Below, piece by piece: positions 21,691 to 32,979 of a DNA stretch of 64,000 nucleotides. Origin of the DNA: Mixophyes australis (taxonomy: Eukaryota; Chordata; Amphibia; Anura; Limnodynastidae); the NCBI GenBank assembly GCA_036250195.1, contig JAVHZZ010000011.1, forward strand, positions 50,971,311 through 51,035,310, written 5' to 3'. The notes under the pieces are model-generated. The model did not search any database. It had not been told where the DNA came from and saw nothing but the letters and a program-made list of their open reading frames with translations. Made by a program: the position numbers and the translations under genes. Positions within the stretch are counted from its first letter, which is position 1, and each line of letters opens with the position of its first letter.

Positions 21691-21960
21691 GGGGTAAATG
21701 TATCAAGGTGCGATTCTGCAAATCCAGCAATTTTTTTCGGGAGAGTTGAAACTCACAGATGTATGAACCTGAGATTTCATGTAAAATCACCAGAGTGAGT
21801 GTCAAAATAAATATTTCCAAAACCGATAGAAATCAAACTGCCGACTGTTTGCCACTCTAGCTATGCAAGTCTCAAATGTAAAAGCTGTGATTTAGCAAAC
21901 TCTGAGTTTGCTTTAAAACACGCCAAATACAACACGCTGCATTCTAGTAGCATGTTCAGT
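21691..21960. mobile_element. Probable MITE end, GGGGTAAATGTATCAA family
   Basis: Begins GGGGTAAATGTATCAAGG, the terminal sequence also seen at both ends of 23323-23531 and, as ATAAATGTATCAAG, at 51596. No second terminus was found, so the right boundary is a guess and the copy may be truncated. Confidence 0.5.
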
Positions 21961-21969
21961 AAACACATC

Positions 21970-23010
21970 ACTGTTATACTGTCTATACAGCCGCAGGTCC
22001 CAGCAGCTGTCAAAACTAATAAAAATAAATAAAAGTTTTAAAAAAATAAAGCGTGGGATCTCTCATCTATTCACTATTAATCCTAGTGCTGCCAGCCTAC
22101 TGCTGGTTGCGTGAAAATCGGGGAAATATTTTGCGTGGGGTGCCCCGATTTACACATAACCAGCACTAGGCAAACCAGCCGGGGTGGGTGGCACTATAGC
22201 AGAGGGACACGCGGCAAGGGTCCCCCTGCCATAATGACAAGCCAACCCCAGGCTGTTTAGCGCTGGGCTGGATTCCCTAGGGAGTGGGGTCCGCGGTAAA
22301 AAACAAGCCCCCCCCCATAGGGACAACCAGCCCACTGCTGAAAGCACTAGGGTTCTTCCTACACCCCTGGGCGGTGGGTGTAGGGTAATAGATGGCGATA
22401 TAAGTTTAAAAAAATGAACAGACACCATTTTGTTTTGTGGAACTACAGGTCCCAGCCAGCCAGGGTGCCATAAACAGTGTGAGCATGCTGATACTAGTAT
22501 AACTACAAGCACCAGCATACCCATGGCAGCCAGGACATGTTGGCATTTGGAGAACCACAAGTGTCAACATGCCCTGACACCCATGGCTGGCTGGGATCTG
22601 TAGCTCCACAAAAGAAAATTAACCACCACACCCTCATTTATACCATATACTTTTATTAAAAATAATAAATCCCCAATATACTTACCACTGATGTTTTCAT
22701 CTGTTGCCAGCAGCTTTTAATCCTAAAATGTCTGTAAAACAGGTCCCAAATAAATTTGCATCAAATAGTCCGGCTTGACCAAGTCCAAAATAAATTTGTA
22801 AGTTTTAATTTCTTCTGACCAGGAGGGCCCTCTTGTTGCTTGAAGTCTTCTTATCTTCAGCCAGAAGGGCCCCAGATTTGTAAGTTCCTATCCGGAACAT
22901 GCTTGTCTAAAAAAAAAAAAATAATGGAGAGCCGCCGCAAACAGCTTCTACACTGTAGAAGCTCCGATACGCAATGAACTTAGATCATGCGCTAGTATAG
23001 TATAGTATTA
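21970..23010. other. Unclassified, probably repetitive segment
   Basis: Higher GC than its flanks, with motifs such as AACTACAGGTCCCAGCCAGC. It includes a 32-33-bp imperfect inverted repeat, 22436-22467 against 22578-22610, around a 110-bp loop. ORFs on the minus strand show no domain. A non-autonomous DNA transposon or Helitron is possible, but neither termini nor a TSD were found. Confidence 0.4.
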
Positions 23011-23322
23011 GTATAGTATTAGGGGATTTTCCCACGCTGCCAGTTGGGTCTGCAAGCCTAAAAATCATTAGAGTGGTATTTACTTCCTGTTACTGGAAAA
23101 ATACAGACAGAATGCTGAACACTGGAGAACCTGAACATACAGAACAACATTTCATAGAATAAATAGGAGCACTCTAATATACTGTAACTTCACAGCATCC
23201 TCCTCTCAGTCATCTATGCAGAGATGAAAGCAATAAAATAGATGTACATCTACCTGTATACTTTACACTAATCAGTATTTGAAAGTGCAACTTTTCTGGT
23301 CCATAATGTAAATGAACACTTC

Positions 23323-23531
23323 GGGGTAAATGTATCAAGCTGCAATTGTGGCACAGCAAATATTTTCATAGCTATGGCCTGCTATATTTAAAATGGTAAT
23401 TTATATAAAGTTTTCAAGTTTATATAAAGTTTTCAAAGTCAAGTTTTAATTAAATTGCCTTTTTAATTCTAGACATCGATGCTGCCAAAAATCAGCAATT
23501 TGCCATAATCGTAGTTTGATACATTTACCCC
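23323..23531. mobile_element. MITE, GGGGTAAATGTATCAA family, 209 bp
   Basis: Starts GGGGTAAATGTATCAAGCTG and ends GTTTGATACATTTACCCC, clear TIRs of about 16 bp. The interior is AT-rich, with a doubled TTTATATAAAGTTTTCAA phrase near 23400-23435. No unambiguous TSD could be read. Confidence 0.8.
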
Positions 23532-25705
23532 ATGGTCGACAAGATTATCAAGAATGGCTGATCGTCTATGCTGTAGGTTTATGATGGTCCCACAAGTTCA
23601 AGTTAGAAATGCATGATGTTTTACAATGTTCCATGGGTAAAGTTAATTTAAATGAAAGTAAAAAATCCAGACGCAGCATAAAAGTCATATTAATGGGGCT
23701 TGTGGAGGACCATAAAAGGTCTCATCGTATTAACTGGCTCAATAAAGCTCTAATAATGCTTTGTTTCCACCACTGTTACCTTTGTCAGCTATGTTGCATT
23801 GCTTAATTGTAAGTAGGTCTAATTAATTAAATTCCTTAACCTATAATTGTTTGTACACACCGTTTCTCAACAAATACAGCTCCTTTAAACAGAAAGACTA
23901 GGCTGATTTGGTATCCATTAATGTTTTTATTTAAACAAGCTGGGTGATTGCTAGCTACTAGCTGGCAATAGTTCCATAACAGCACAAAAAATGATTCATT
24001 TTTATTTCAGATGCTCAGGAATGGGAAGTCAGAGTTTTCTTGTAATCTCTATAAAAATAAAAAGTTCCAGTGAAATTACCTCTGACAGTACTGCGTTCCT
24101 CGTGAATCTGGAAGGAAGGCGGTGGGGTGTTGTAGGAAAGTGGAAATGTTTCTTACTGACAGAGGTTGTGAACTCAAATTTATGGGGATGGTGAAAATAA
24201 AAACATTTCAGAGAGGCTCATCAGCGAGTCCTTGCAACAATCGATTAAAGCATGTTCTGCAGGAAATCTGAAATTTATTTGATTTATGAGCCACTGTGCA
24301 GTTATAAGTCATTTTCTTGGGACAGCTAGTTCATAATCCCGTATGTTACAATGCCATTAGGCTACACCATAGAAACTCAGCCTGCAAACAATCTTTCCCA
24401 AATGTAATTTTCTAACAAATATTTTCTAGGAAATAAGATAATCATATAGAACACAGACCTGTGGTTTCAAACTAGTTTGCCTTTGACTAAATAAGTGCAC
24501 TATAATCCATCCCAGTCACATTTTGAGTTTACCATGTTGTCTCTGATTAAATGGATAGTGAGTACAAGCAGCCAACAAATCTATTGTTTATTTACTTGAC
24601 TTGACAGTAATGGTGGCTTAGTGCTATTTTGATTTTTTCCTCTTTTCTTTTTAAACTGAGACAGTTAACCCTGTGACTGACAGGTTATTCAACTACTGCA
24701 GAGAAAGATCAAACTAAGCAAAGGACAAAATAACATTTTTCATCATCTATCCTATTACAGATATGAGCAAAGGCAACATAAAATGAATAACATTCTCAGA
24801 TATGATGTTCCTTGTTGCCTATTTCATTCTAAGCTAAACCAATATGTCAGTATTTAATTGTCTAAACTATAGCACAACAAAAGTTATAAACATTATATGA
24901 ATGTCATAAACAATAAACATAGTATAAAATATGTGTATGTATGTTTATATACAGAAGTGGAATAGTAGAAACCAGCAAGGAGACCAGCTGGTAAAATCCA
25001 AACTAAAAGAGAGACAGCATTTACCAGATTAGCATACATGTCAATTTTATTCTGCCCAGTTAGACAAACAAGTGATCAGAGTTTCAATCTCTATTTGAGA
25101 CCTTTGTGAAGATAACTAGTTCCTGTACTCCTTACCTTAATATACCCAATGGAAAGATGAATGAACCGCTTATGGTGCATTCACCAAGTATTGGGACGGG
25201 GCTAAGTGGAACAGGCATCATGACACATTCCACTGTGGTAGACAAACACCAATGTGTTAGAAAGCAAAATGCAAGAATAAAAAATGTGAGAGTTAGAATT
25301 TAACAGTTAAAAACAAAGCTAGGATCATAGAATGTGTATTATATGCATACATATCAGTAAGAAGTAGCTATGGCTGCCAAGAGGAATTTTGGGCCCCATT
25401 CCATAGATGCTTAGGGCAGAGTTTGTGTGCCGTCATGAAACTGTGGCACACTGCTGAATGGGAACTGACTTGGAGGCATGGCTGCACCTTGTTGTATAAT
25501 ACAACTGTTTTCATGTTTCACTCATTGATGTTGTCTTAGCTGTTTAATTCTCTTTTTCATTAACAATGGTAGGAACTGGTTATTGAAATCAAAATGATTA
25601 AAAACACTTCTAGCACAATACAATCCTTGTGTAACAACTGCAGACAGTAAATTGAATCAGATTTGTGACATCTTGTGCAATTTGTAAAATAATGATGACT
25701 ACAGT
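23532..25705. other. No gene recognised (2.2 kb)
   Basis: AT-rich, low in visible repeats; the best candidate in the window for old unique intergenic or intronic DNA. Near 25375 the phrase GCTGCCAAGAGGAATTTTGG matches the terminal sequence of the 6181-7712 hAT MITE, so a decayed fragment of that family is present. No ORF has domain support. Confidence 0.5.
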
Positions 25706-26049
25706 GTGAAAACTAGAGATGAGCGCACTCGGATTTCCGGAATCCGAGCCCACCCGAACGTTGCCGATCCGAGTCGGATCCGAGACAGATCCGGGTATTG
25801 ACGCCAAATGAAAACTTGAAACCGAGGCTCAGAGTCATAATCCCGCTGTCGGATCTCGCGATACTCGGAACCTATAAATTCCCCGCTAGTCGCCGCCATC
25901 TTCACTCAGGCATTGATCAGGGTAGAGGGAGGGTGTGTTAGGTGGTCCTCTGTCCTGGTAGATCTCGTGCTGTGCTGTTTAGTTCTGTGCTGTGCTGTTT
26001 AGTTCTGTGCTGTGCTGTGCTGTGTTCTGCAGTATTAGTCCAGTGGTGC

Positions 26050-27055
26050 TGTGCTCTGTCAATTTTGAGTTCAGTGGTGCAGCTGGGTCCTGTGCTGTGT
26101 CCTGTTCAGTCCATTGGTCCTGTGTCCTGTGCTCTGTGCTTCTAAGGGAATAGTTCTTATTTCCCCAATATTCCCAAGTGTTTAAAAAATTAAAAAAAAG
26201 TTATAAAAAAAAATACCAAAAACTAATTAATTTTTTTTTTAATTACAACAAAATTTGCAAAACCAATCCTGCAGTATAAGCCCATTGGTACTGCAATATT
26301 ACCAAGTTCACACATTCAGCAGTAAAAGTCGAGTGGTACTGAAATATTACAAAGTTCACACATTCAGCAGTATCAGTCCAGTGGTATTGTGTGCTGTGCT
26401 CTGTCAATTTTGAGTTCAGTGGTGCTGCTGGGTCCTGTGCTGTGTCCTGTTCAGTCCAGTGGTGCTGTGTTCTGTGCTCTGTGCTTCTAAGGGCATAGTT
26501 ATTTCCCCATTATTCCCAAGTGTTTAAAAAATTAAAAAGAAGTTATAAAAAAAAATACAAAAAAAATTGAAAAAAAAATTAATTACAACAAAATTTGCAA
26601 AACCAATCCTGCAGTATAAGCCCATTGGTACTGCAATATTACCAAGTTCACTGATTCAGCAGTATAAGTCCAGTGGTACTGCTATTACAAAGTTCACTGA
26701 TTCAGAGTATAAGTCCAGTGGTACTGATATATTACAAAGTTCACTGATTCAGCAGTATAAGTCCAGTGGTACTGCTATTACAAAGTTCACTGATTCAGCA
26801 GTATAAGTCCAGTGGTACTGCTATTACAAAGTTCACTGATTCAGCAGTATAAGTCCAGTGGTACTGATATATTACAAAGTTCACTGATTCAGCAGTATAA
26901 GTCCAGTGGTACTGCTATTACAAAGTTCACTGATTCAGCAGTATAAGTCCAGTGGTACTGCTATTACAAAGCTCACTGATTCAGCAGTATAAGTCCAGTG
27001 GTACTGATATATTACAAAGTTCACTGATTCAGCAGTATAAGTCCAGTGGTACTCT
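26050..27055 (+). repeat. 46-bp tandem array and 345-bp duplication in element B
   Basis: About a dozen copies of a unit with core GTTCACTGATTCAGCAGTAT followed by AAGTCCAGTGGTACTG, just upstream of the transposase start. Before it, a block of about 345 bp beginning near TCTGTCAATTTTGAGTTCAG is present twice (from about 26056 and 26400). The position matches the 50-bp array of element A, though the unit sequence differs. Confidence 0.85.
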
Positions 27056-27131
27056 CCTGTGCCGCATATAATTTTTAAAGGCTTTGCCGAGTGTGTGTGG
27101 CTTAGGGGTACGCTCTCTTGTGCTACATATA

Positions 27132-27790
27132 ATGGAAAACCAAAATTTGGAGGATAAAGTAGGGAAAGATCAAGACCCACTTCCTCCTAATGCTGAAGCT
27201 GCTGCCACTAGTCATGACATAGACGATGAAATGCCATCAACGTCGTCTGGCAAGCCCGATGCCCAATCTCCTAGTACAGGGCATGTAAAATCCAAAAAGC
27301 CCAAGTTCTCAAAAAATAGCAAAAAGAGAAACTTAAAATCATCTGAGGAGACACGTAAAGTTGGCAATATGCCATTTACGACACGTAGTGGCAAGGAACG
27401 GCTTAGGCCCTGGCCCGTGTTCATGACTAGTGGTCCAGCTTCACCCAAGGATCTAAGCCCTCCTCCTCCCCCCCCTACAAAAAATTTAAGAGAGTTATGC
27501 TGTCAGCAACAACAACAAAACAGCAAAGAACTCTGCCTTCTAAACAGATGACATCACAAATCCCCAAGGCGAGTCCAAGGGTGTTGGTGGTTGTGAAACC
27601 TGACCTAGCCATCACTGTACGGGAAGAGGTGACTCCATCCAGCATTTGCAGCACGCCCTCTGCATATGCTGGAAGGATCACCCACAGTCCAGTTACAGAT
27701 TTGGCTAATGAAGGTGTGAATGTTGTACACCGGGAGGAGGATATTGATGTAGCTGGCGCTGAGGAGGATGTTGATGATTATGATGCAGAC
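27132..27790 (+). pseudogene. hAT transposase N-terminal fragment (element B)
   Basis: From the ATG at 27132 the frame encodes an acidic and lysine-rich N-terminal region very like element A (SHDIDDEMPSTSS, NMPFTTRSGKERLRPWPV). It shifts frame around 27490 and continues with TITHSPVT-type sequence (GRITHSPVTDLANEGVN) to about 27790, where homology stops. The BED finger and first catalytic Asp are missing. Confidence 0.85.
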
Positions 27791-28140
27791 AGATACCAAA
27801 TTGCCTTTCTCAATTTCTATTTATATTCTAGATTATATAACGGCTGAATAGTTTTCTATTTTACTCCTAGTGGAGAGGGGATCTGATGCAGACAGATACC
27901 AAACAGCCTTTGTCCATTTCTTTGTATATTTGAATTTCTAGTTCTACAGTCTATGCAGGCTGCTTTTTTTTTATTCAACTACAAGTGTAGGGCGGGGGGG
28001 GGGGGGGGGGCATAGATAGCCACCAAAGTAATTTGGTCTATTTAATTTCACTTTCTGGCTCCACAGTCTGTGCAGCCTGCTTTTTTTTATCTTTAAAGTA
28101 TTTACAAGCCTTGCAATCTAAATTAACTAGAGGTAGTGAC
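27791..28140 (+). repeat. Non-homologous filler between transposase fragments of B
   Basis: A diverged two- to three-copy repeat (CAGACAGATACCAAATTGCC and a second CAGACAGATACCAAACAGCC about 100 bp on) and a G-run near 27993. It takes the place of about 1.6 kb of transposase present in element A, so the internal deletion came with acquisition of repeat sequence. Confidence 0.65.
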
Positions 28141-28149
28141 GTGCTAGAA

Positions 28150-28680
28150 CTCCACCCTCTATATGCTGCAGAGGATGGAGGAGCATCAAAAGGCCATTCA
28201 AGCCTACACAGCCACCTACGACATAGGAAAAGGAGTGGGGATGCGCCTGAGTCAAGTGCACTGGAGAATGATTTCCGTGTTGTGCAAGGTTCTGCAGCCA
28301 TTTGAACTTGCCACACGAGAAGTCAGTTCCGACACTGCCAGCTTGAGTCAGGTGATTCCCCTGATCAGGCTTTTGCAGAAGCAGCTGGAGAAAGTGAGGG
28401 AGGAGCTGGTAAACCATTGCGATTCCACCAAGCATGTAGCTCTTGTGGATGAAGCCCTTCGTACATTTTGCCAGGATCCGAGGGTGGTCAGTCTTTTAAA
28501 GTCAGAGGAATACATTCTGCCCACCGATCTCGATCCTCGGTTTAAAGCGTATGTTGTGTCTCTGTTTCCGGCGGACACAAGTCTACAGCGGTGCAAAGAC
28601 CTGCTGGTCAGGAGATTGTCCTCTGAAGAGGACCGTGAAATGCCACCAGCTCCACCTTCATTTTCATCACTGTTTGTGCA
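28150..28680 (+). pseudogene. hAT transposase late-core fragment (element B)
   Basis: Encodes the region from LYMLQRMEEHQKAIQAY through VLQPFELATREVSSD, SLSQVIPLIRLLQKQLE, LDPRFKAYVVSLFPAD and LLVRRLSSEEDRE. It aligns without gaps to element A, then breaks off before the hATC domain. Both catalytic Asp residues and the dimerisation domain are missing. Confidence 0.85.
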
Positions 28681-28689
28681 GTTCCAAAA

Positions 28690-29935
28690 AAGAGGAACTG
28701 CCATTTCTATTGCTACCTTCTTTCTTTCTATATTTAAAAAAAAAAATAACTGCCATTTCTAGTACTACATTCTTTCTTTCTATATTTAAAAAAAAACAAA
28801 AAACTGCCATTTCTAGTACTACCTTCTTTCTTTCTCTATTTAAAAGAAACAAAAGAACTGCCATTTCTAGTACTACCTTCTTTCTTTCTCTATTTAAAAC
28901 AAAAACAAAAACTGTCATTTCTATTACTACGTTAATTGTTTGTGCAGTCACAAAAAAGAGGAACTGCGCCCTTAACTGCTATGTTGGTTTTAGACGTCCA
29001 TCCAGTGTCCGCCATCTGTTCCCTGGAATTCTGACCAGTTGAGGGTGTATTTATTATATTGTGGCCCCGGTATCAAATTGGGTACCGGGGCCACCCCACT
29101 ATGCAGTCCAGATACTTGTTTGGTAGAATTCTGACCAGTTGAGGGTGTATTAATTATATTGTGGCCCCGGTATCAAATTGGGTACCGAGGCCACCCCACT
29201 ACGCAGTACAGAATTTTTTGGGGGGGAATTCAGACCCGTGGAGGGTTTTTTATTAATTATATTGTGGTGACCACTCCTCTACGCAGTCCAGATACATTTA
29301 TTGGTGCGAATCATACAAGTTCAGGGTTCTTAAATTATATTGTGGTGACCAATCCTCTACGCAGTCCAGGTACATTTTTTGGTGCGATTCATACCAGTTG
29401 ATGGTTTTTTTATTATATTGTGGGGACCACTCCTCTACGCAGTCCAGATACATTTATTGGTGTGATTCATACAAGTTCAGGGTTTTTAATTTATATTGTG
29501 GTGAGTGACCACTCCTCTACGCAGTCCAGATACATTTATTGGTGCGAATCACACAAGTTCAGGGTTTTTAAATTATATTGTGGTGACCACTCCTCTACGC
29601 AGTCTAGGTACATTTTTTGGTGCGATTCATACCAGTTGATGGTTTTCTTATTATATTGTGGTGACCACTCCTCTACGCAGTCCAGATACATTTATTGGTG
29701 CAAATCATACAAGTTCAGGGTTTTTAAATTATATTGTGGTGACCACTCCTCTACGCAGTCCAGATACATTTATTGGTGCGAATCATACAAGTTCAGGGTT
29801 TTTAAATTATATTGTGGTGACCACTCCTCTACGCAGTCCAGGTACATTTTTTGGTGCGATTAAGACCAGTTGATGGTTTTCTTATTATATTGTGGGGACC
29901 ACTCCACTACGCAGTCCAGAAAGATACCTCGTTGC
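28690..29935 (+). repeat. Two tandem arrays in the 3' part of element B
   Basis: 28690-28935: about four copies of a 58-62-bp unit with AACTGCCATTTCTAGTACTA. 29040-29935: about twelve copies of a 78-bp unit with GTGACCACTCCTCTACGCAG, in two subtypes (TTTATTGGTGCGAATCATAC and TTTTTTGGTGCGATTCATAC) that partly alternate. The long ORFs across the second array arise because 78 is divisible by three. Confidence 0.9.
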
Positions 29936-30197
29936 AATGTTTTGGACTAATAACTATATTGTGAGGTGTTCAGAATACACTGTAAATTAGTGGAAATGCT
30001 TGTTATTGAATGTTATTGAGGTTAATAATAGCGTAGGAGTGAAAATAAGCCCAAAAACTTGATTTTTTAAGTTTTTATGCTTTTTTAAAAAAAAATCCGA
30101 ATCCAAAACCTTAAATCCGAACCAAAACCTTAAATCCGAATCCAAAACACAAAACACGAGACACCAAAAGTCGCCGGTGCACATCCCTAGTGAAAAC

Positions 30198-30520
30198 CCC
30201 ACACTTTTGACTGATATTTCTTTCTAATAGAAAAATCGCCACTTGTGTGAACCTGTTTCATAAATTAGAAATGATAAGTATGCTCAAATAAACTGGTGTA
30301 TATATATAACGAATGAAATGTACAGAATGTAAAGCAGTTATTTACTTGTCTCTGACATAACTGTGAAAATTATGGATATAAAGGCTTCAAAAGTAATGGT
30401 AAAACATAGCATAAGACAAATTGGGCTGAATGATCCTGAGAATTGTGAAATGTGTTCTGGATGAAGTCAATATATTAGTTTTTTTTTCATAATTTTGTTT
30501 GGTGTGGTATTTTTGCTGCA
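30198..30520. other. No gene recognised
   Basis: AT-rich spacer between hAT B and the CR1/L2 LINE. Confidence 0.5.
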
Positions 30521-32525
30521 ATTATATTATTATTATTATTATCCTTTATTTGTTAGGCGCCACAAGGTTTCCGCGGCGCCGTACACCATACAAACAGTAC
30601 ACTATACAGGGTGAAACAGCACAAAACAATAAACAAAAATACCAGTACTTCAGAAACTCCAGGCAAGTTCAGCAATAAACATGGAGCAGAAGAACAGGTG
30701 AGGAGACAGGAGGGAAGACGGCCCTGCTCATTTGAGCTTACATCCTAAGGGAGGGAAAACAGAAAGACACAAGGGGAGCCAGAAGAGGCAGAGGGGAGAG
30801 CGAGTGGAGGTGAAGGGGTTAAGTGGATGGTCGGTAGGCTTTAAGGAAGAGGTGGATTTTCAGTGCACGTTTGAAGGAGCACAGAGTAGGAGAGAGGCGG
30901 ATGGAACGAGGGAGGTCATTCCAGTGAAGGGGGGCGGCACGGGAAAAGTCTTGGATTCTGGAGTGGGAAGAGGTGATAAGAGTGGAGGAGAGTCGGCGAT
31001 CATTGGCTGAGCGCAGGGAGCGAGCAGGAGTGTGAATGGGGAGGAGGTTAGAGATATAGGGGGCAGTAGAGTGGGAGAGAGCCTTGTAAGTGGTGGTGAG
31101 GAGTTTGAAAAGGATTCTGTAGGGGAAGGGGAGCCAGTGTAAGGCAAGACAGAGAGGGGAGGCAGATGAGGAGCGGCATGAGAGAAAGATGAGTCTAGCG
31201 GCCGCGTTGAGTACAGAGCGGAGGGGGGAGAGATGGGAGTAGGGGAGGCTGGTGAGGAGGAGGTTGCAGTAATCCAGGCGGGAGATGATGAGTCCGTGTA
31301 TGATAGTCTTGGTGGCATCCTGGGAGAGAAAGGGACGGATGCGGGCAATGTTGCGTAGTTGGAAGCGACAGGCTTGGGCAAGTGAGTGAATGTGGGGGGC
31401 GAAGGTGACAGAGGAGTCAAGGGTGACCCCCAGGCAGCGGAGTTGGGTGACAGAGGAGACGGTGGTGTTGTTGATGACAATAGAGAGGTCGTGGTGGGAA
31501 GGGAGTCTGGACGGAGGAAAGACAATGAGTTCCGTTTTCGAGATATTGATTTTGAGAAAGCGCGCGGACATCCAGGAGGAGATGGCGGTGAGGCAGTCAG
31601 ACACGCGAGAGAGGACAGCGGAAGAAAGGTCAGGAGAAGAGAAGTAGAATTGAATGTCGTCAGTATACAGATGATACCGAAGACCGAAGGAGGAGATGAG
31701 AGCACCAAGGGAGGAAGTGTAGAGCGAAAAAAGTAGAGAGCCAAGAACAGAGCCCTGCGGGACACCAACAGGGAGAGGGTAGGGGGGGGAGGAAGAGCCG
31801 GAAGTGGATACAGAGAAGGAGCGGTTAGCGATGTAAGAGGTGAACCAGGTATGGACAGATCCAGAGAGGCCAAGAGAGAGAAGAGTTTGGAGCAGGAGGG
31901 GGTGGTCCACAGTGTCAAAGGCTGCAGAGAGGTCGAGGAGGATAAGAAGGGAGAAGTGACCCTTGGATTTGGCCGATAGAAGGTCGTTAGTAACCTTGGC
32001 CAGGGCAGTTTCGGTGGAGTGGAGAGGACGGTAGCCGGATTGGAGGGGGTCCAGGAGGGAAAAGTCGGAGAGGTGACTGGCGAGGCGGCTGCAGACAATC
32101 CGCTCAAGTAGTTTGGAGGCAAAGGGGAGGAGGGAGATAGGGCGATAATTGGCGAGAGAGGTGGGGTCAAGATTAGGTTTTTTAAGGATGGGAGAGATAA
32201 GGGCGTGTTTAAAGGAGGAGGGGACTACACCGGAGGAGAGAGATAAGTTGAAGAGGTAAGCGAGGTAGGAGCAGACAGTGGGAGAAAGAGAGCGAAGGAG
32301 GTGGGAGGGGATGGGATCAAGAGGACAGGTAGAGGGAGGAGAGGAGAGGATGAGTGAGCGAACTTCTTTCCCAGTTGTGGGACGAAAGGAGCTCCAGAGT
32401 TGGTTGTTGGAGGGAGGTGAGGCGGTGTGGGTGGTAGGAGAGGGGGAGGAGGAGGTCTTAAGTCGGTTGGCCTCAATTTTGGAAGAGAAAAAGGTGGCAA
32501 AGTCAGTAGCAGAGAAATTATATTT
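30521..32525 (-). mobile_element. CR1/L2-group LINE, 5'-truncated, 2 kb
   Basis: Minus-strand LINE ending in the 3' UTR phrase GGCGCCGCGGAAACCTTGTG, then a short TAA/ATA microsatellite tail (30520-30545), typical of L2-like elements. It keeps a complete RT palm in one open frame but no endonuclease, so truncation removed the 5' half. The copy at 4985-5806 is a shorter relative. Confidence 0.9.
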
Positions 32526-32534
32526 CTGATGTGA
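30819..32534 (-). CDS. CR1/L2-type reverse transcriptase (partial, open frame)
   Basis: Checked codon by codon, the frame is open from about 32534 to the stop at 30819-30821, about 570 codons; its start is lost by truncation. RT motifs in order: [19 protein letters not shown] and [31 protein letters not shown] (first catalytic Asp), [10 protein letters not shown], and LYTDDIQFY as the YxDD box (YTDD rather than the commoner YADD). The same post-palm landmarks as the 4985 copy follow ([31 protein letters not shown]). Without an endonuclease or 5' UTR it is not an autonomous LINE. Minus-strand ORFs in the other frames are proline/serine-rich shadows. Confidence 0.85.
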   Translation of the reverse strand, partial: SHQKYNFSATDFATFFSSKIEANRLKTSSSPSPTTHTASPPSNNQLWSSFRPTTGKEVRSLILSSPPSTCPLDPIPSHLLRSLSPTVCSYLAYLFNLSLSSGVVPSSFKHALISPILKKPNLDPTSLANYRPISLLPFASKLLERIVCSRLASHLSDFSLLDPLQSGYRPLHSTETALAKVTNDLLSAKSKGHFSLLILLDLSAAFDTVDHPLLLQTLLSLGLSGSVHTWFTSYIANRSFSVSTSGSSSPPYPLPVGVPQGSVLGSLLFSLYTSSLGALISSFGLRYHLYTDDIQFYFSSPDLSSAVLSRVSDCLTAISSWMSARFLKINISKTELIVFPPSRLPSHHDLSIVINNTTVSSVTQLRCLGVTLDSSVTFAPHIHSLAQACRFQLRNIARIRPFLSQDATKTIIHGLIISRLDYCNLLLTSLPYSHLSPLRSVLNAAARLIFLSCRSSSASPLCLALHWLPFPYRILFKLLTTTYKALSHSTAPYISNLLPIHTPARSLRSANDRRLSSTLITSSHSRIQDFSRAAPLHWNDLPRSIRLSPTLCSFKRALKIHLFLKAYRPST

Positions 32535-32979
32535 GCAGCATTGTAAGACTTAATTCTAAGAGCAAATGTTTCTAATTAACTGCAGTTGAACAAAGACATT
32601 CCTCACTTCTTAAAACCCCCATCGCAGACTTGGGACTTCAATTGACTATGGAACACCTATATACTATCTCAACCAATTGTAATATGGAATTTAAATTGTA
32701 ATACAACCTTCTTTTTTTACTATTCACCTCTCAAAGACTCACATGAACTAGCTTGGGAAAAAGACATGGATGAGACCCTGGATCCGAAAGAATGGTCCAA
32801 AATTAAATTGAACTTGGCAAAAACATCATTCACAGTCAAAATGAAAGAAAACGCCTGTAAAATTTATTACAGATGGTATTGGGTCCCCACACATATCCAC
32901 TTTATGTTCCTTACATCCTCTGATCTCTGCTGGCGAGACTGTGGTCATAGAGACACCCTGCTGCACATATGGTGGTTCT

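Larger units (their letters stand above)
25714..30189 (+). mobile_element. hAT element B, 4476 bp, internally deleted, perfect TSD
   Basis: The left end is TAGAGATGAGCGCACTCGG and the right end reads TAGGGATGTGCACCGG on the opposite strand. A perfect 8-bp duplication GTGAAAAC flanks it (25706-25713 and 30190-30197). It keeps the N-terminal and late-core parts of the transposase seen in element A, separated by unrelated repetitive DNA. Non-coding arrays fill 26050-27055, 28690-28935 and 29040-29935. It cannot supply its own transposase but has both ends, so it could have been mobilised in trans. Confidence 0.95.

Noticed and set aside
22150..22609. 136-codon minus-strand ORF with hydrophobic stretches
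   Set aside because: Lies across a probable repeat with an inverted pair; composition alone suggests membrane segments, no homology recognised.
29159..29873. Plus-strand repeat ORFs of up to 147 codons
   Set aside because: The 78-bp array period is a multiple of three, so open frames repeat by chance. No family motif.
30860..32170. 436-codon minus-strand ORF in the CR1/L2 LINE
   Set aside because: Proline/serine-rich shadow; the adjacent frame carries the real RT motifs in order.
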